From contig WJIO01000316.1 in NCBI GenBank assembly GCA_014730235.1, positions 1-7,785 of the forward strand: 7,785 nt of DNA. The letters are read 5' to 3'. The notes beneath the pieces are model-generated. The model made no database searches. It was not told the origin of the DNA and saw nothing but the letters and a program-made list of their open reading frames with translations. The translations under genes and the position numbers were made by a program. This stretch comes from Candidatus Poribacteria bacterium. GTDB lineage: Bacteria > Poribacteria > DTPJ01 > WJIO01. The first letter of the stretch is position 1. The number at the start of each line of letters is the position of its first letter. This document shows, in pieces, positions 6,429-7,785 of the stretch.

Positions 6429-7712
6429 TTAGCTATATTTTGCCATACAACACTTCTTATATTTCTTACCACTGCCGCAGGGGCATGGATCATTTCTTCC
6501 CGTTGTCTTCCATATTTTATCAGCTTGATTCACCGGCATTTCCTGTATGTTTTCCGGTGGCGACTGCATCTGGTTAACTCCCTGCTTTTTTAATTTTTCC
6601 GCCAGGATTTTAAACCGGCTTTCAGTATATGCAAAGAATTTTTTGTATGCGACGCAAAGATAATCGCTGCCGGTATTATCCCAGTAGTTCGGACATCCAC
6701 AGCGGCAGATGAATTTCCACTCACATTCCTCGCATTCGGGATGATCCTGACTTTTACGATTATTAAATTCCTGGGCTTTTGGACTGGCGATCAAATCTGG
6801 CAGAGGTGTTTCCAGAAGGTTTCCAAAACGCCATTTCTCCTCAACAAAAAAGTCGCATGGATAGACATCTCCGTTATGTTCAACTACAGCATAAGTACCA
6901 CAGTTATCCCGGTAAACACAGGCTTCCGAAGGAATACCCATGTATATAGCCGTAATGTTTTCAAATGTTCTGATGGATGCCATAGGTTCACAGTCGTTAT
7001 ACCATAAGTCAAACAAGCGGCAGAGAAAATCCCCGTAATCCTCTACTTTTACCGAAAAACCCATAACATCCCCGGTTTCCGGGTGAAATTCAACTGCTGG
7101 AATATATTGAAGAAAATAAAACCCATTTTCAAGAAAATAATTGTAGGTCTCATCCGGTACTTTTGCCGTTAAGTCGTTTACAACCGCAAGGATATTAAAA
7201 TCCACCCGGTATTGGTTAAGTATCTGGATACTTTGCATAACCCTGGCATGACATCCACGACCACTGGGGTAGCGTCTGTAGTGATCGTGATATTCCTCGG
7301 GTCCGTCAAGGCTTACACCCAGGAGAAAATTATAATCATGAAAAAGTCTTGCCAGTTGCGGAGTAATTAGTGTAGCATTGGTCTGGACGTTATTACCTAC
7401 ATATTGGCCTTTATACCCATGTTTCTGCTGAAATTCCACAACCCTTTGAAAGAATGGCAGTCCCATCAAAAGGGGTTCTCCCCCCTGCCACCCAAAGGAA
7501 GTATATTTTCCTGCAAAACCCAGATATTGGGAGATCATAGACTCCAGGATTTCATCATTCATCCTGTGTCTTTCCTTGAAATTATATGGATCTGTAATTC
7601 GCTGATAGTAAAAGCAGTATCTGCAAGCCAAATTGCAGTCTGCTGATGCTGGCTTGATAAGAAGGCTGAATTGTTTTCCGATAGTATTAACAGGATTGCC
7701 TTCTCTTGGCAT
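6429..7712 (-). CDS. Anaerobic sulfatase-maturating-type radical SAM/SPASM enzyme with SEC-C tail
   Basis: This 427-residue cytoplasmic iron-sulfur enzyme belongs to the family that oxidises a cysteine or serine of sulfatases to C-alpha-formylglycine without oxygen. The radical SAM cluster motif is C26-x3-C30-x2-C33, followed by the SAM-binding GGEP (77-80) and SLDGP (134-138). The SPASM-type region keeps eight cysteines: C265, C271, C286, C327, C330, C336, C340 and C353. Their spacing matches the two auxiliary 4Fe-4S clusters as I recall them from the Clostridium perfringens enzyme, and YPCDFF places D287 at the proposed catalytic aspartate. Residues 406-422 (RNDPCPCGSGKKYKKCC) are a SEC-C zinc-binding motif after a linker. 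Start choice: AAGGGG (7719-7724) lies 6 nt before the ATG. Transcription converges on the lipoprotein gene. No sulfatase is present in the window. Relatives in this family modify other peptides, so the substrate is uncertain. Confidence 0.92.
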   Translation of the reverse strand: MPREGNPVNTIGKQFSLLIKPASADCNLACRYCFYYQRITDPYNFKERHRMNDEILESMISQYLGFAGKYTSFGWQGGEPLLMGLPFFQRVVEFQQKHGYKGQYVGNNVQTNATLITPQLARLFHDYNFLLGVSLDGPEEYHDHYRRYPSGRGCHARVMQSIQILNQYRVDFNILAVVNDLTAKVPDETYNYFLENGFYFLQYIPAVEFHPETGDVMGFSVKVEDYGDFLCRLFDLWYNDCEPMASIRTFENITAIYMGIPSEACVYRDNCGTYAVVEHNGDVYPCDFFVEEKWRFGNLLETPLPDLIASPKAQEFNNRKSQDHPECEECEWKFICRCGCPNYWDNTGSDYLCVAYKKFFAYTESRFKILAEKLKKQGVNQMQSPPENIQEMPVNQADKIWKTTGRNDPCPCGSGKKYKKCCMAKYS

Positions 7713-7742
7713 TAATATCCCCTTAAATTGAGTAAAACTGTT

Positions 7743-7769
7743 ATTATAGTAATCGTTAAAAAATGAAAA
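7743..7769 (-). promoter_or_regulatory. Candidate promoter of the maturase gene
   Basis: On the minus strand a perfect TATAAT (7743-7748) lies about 31 nt upstream of the ATG. TTTTCA (7764-7769) could serve as a weak -35 box with a 15-bp spacer, which is shorter than optimal. Start of transcription would be near 7736. Confidence 0.5.
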
Positions 7770-7785
7770 ATGTGTTTAGAAAATA

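Noticed and set aside
6356-6577. Plus-strand 73-codon frame rich in proline and serine
   Set aside because: It overlaps the maturase gene on the other strand and the hairpin, has no ribosome binding site, and its composition mirrors the C-rich loop.

Overview
The window looks like a piece of chromosome from an AT-rich, Gram-negative (two-membrane) bacterium with an anaerobic lifestyle. The outer membrane is implied by a TonB-family energy transducer, a TonB-dependent receptor with a signal peptide and a C-terminal aromatic residue, and a lipoprotein. The anaerobic lifestyle is implied by a radical SAM enzyme of the anaerobic sulfatase-maturase type. The receptor's N-terminal carboxypeptidase-regulatory-like domain and the lipoprotein's acidic stretch just after its lipidated cysteine recall Bacteroidetes and their relatives (FCB group). 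Palindromic repeats of the kind seen here are also common in Deltaproteobacteria and many uncultured phyla, so I do not name a taxon.

Layout: 1-659 has no supported gene. It holds a 120-bp palindromic element (240-359) and a possible extended -10 promoter (421-429). A TonB-family protein is encoded at 660-1487 (+). The gap 1488-1958 is packed with repeats: an 86-bp inverted-repeat element, a 17-bp tandem duplication, a 208-bp MITE-like element with perfect 14-bp ends, and a 10-bp tandem repeat. A 926-residue TonB-dependent receptor follows at 1959-4739 (+), then a 253-bp gap with weak inverted repeats, then a 434-residue beta-helix lipoprotein at 4993-6297 (+). A convergent radical SAM/SPASM maturase with a C-terminal SEC-C motif lies at 6429-7712 (-). 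The short stretch between the two convergent genes holds an intrinsic terminator for the minus strand and a strong GC-rich hairpin. It also holds a 26-codon minus-strand reading frame that exactly fills the space between the maturase stop codon and the terminator.

How the genes may work together: the TonB-family protein would pass inner-membrane proton-motive energy (ExbB/ExbD lie elsewhere) to the receptor, which would import an unknown ligand. The lipoprotein may be the receptor's surface partner, a role like SusD beside SusC but with a different fold. The ligand cannot be read from the sequence. The maturase is a separate minus-strand transcription unit with its own promoter. No sulfatase lies in the window, so its substrate is either elsewhere or, more speculatively, the small peptide encoded just behind it. 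The most unusual material is the dense set of nested palindromic elements and the maturase/short-ORF/hairpin arrangement.
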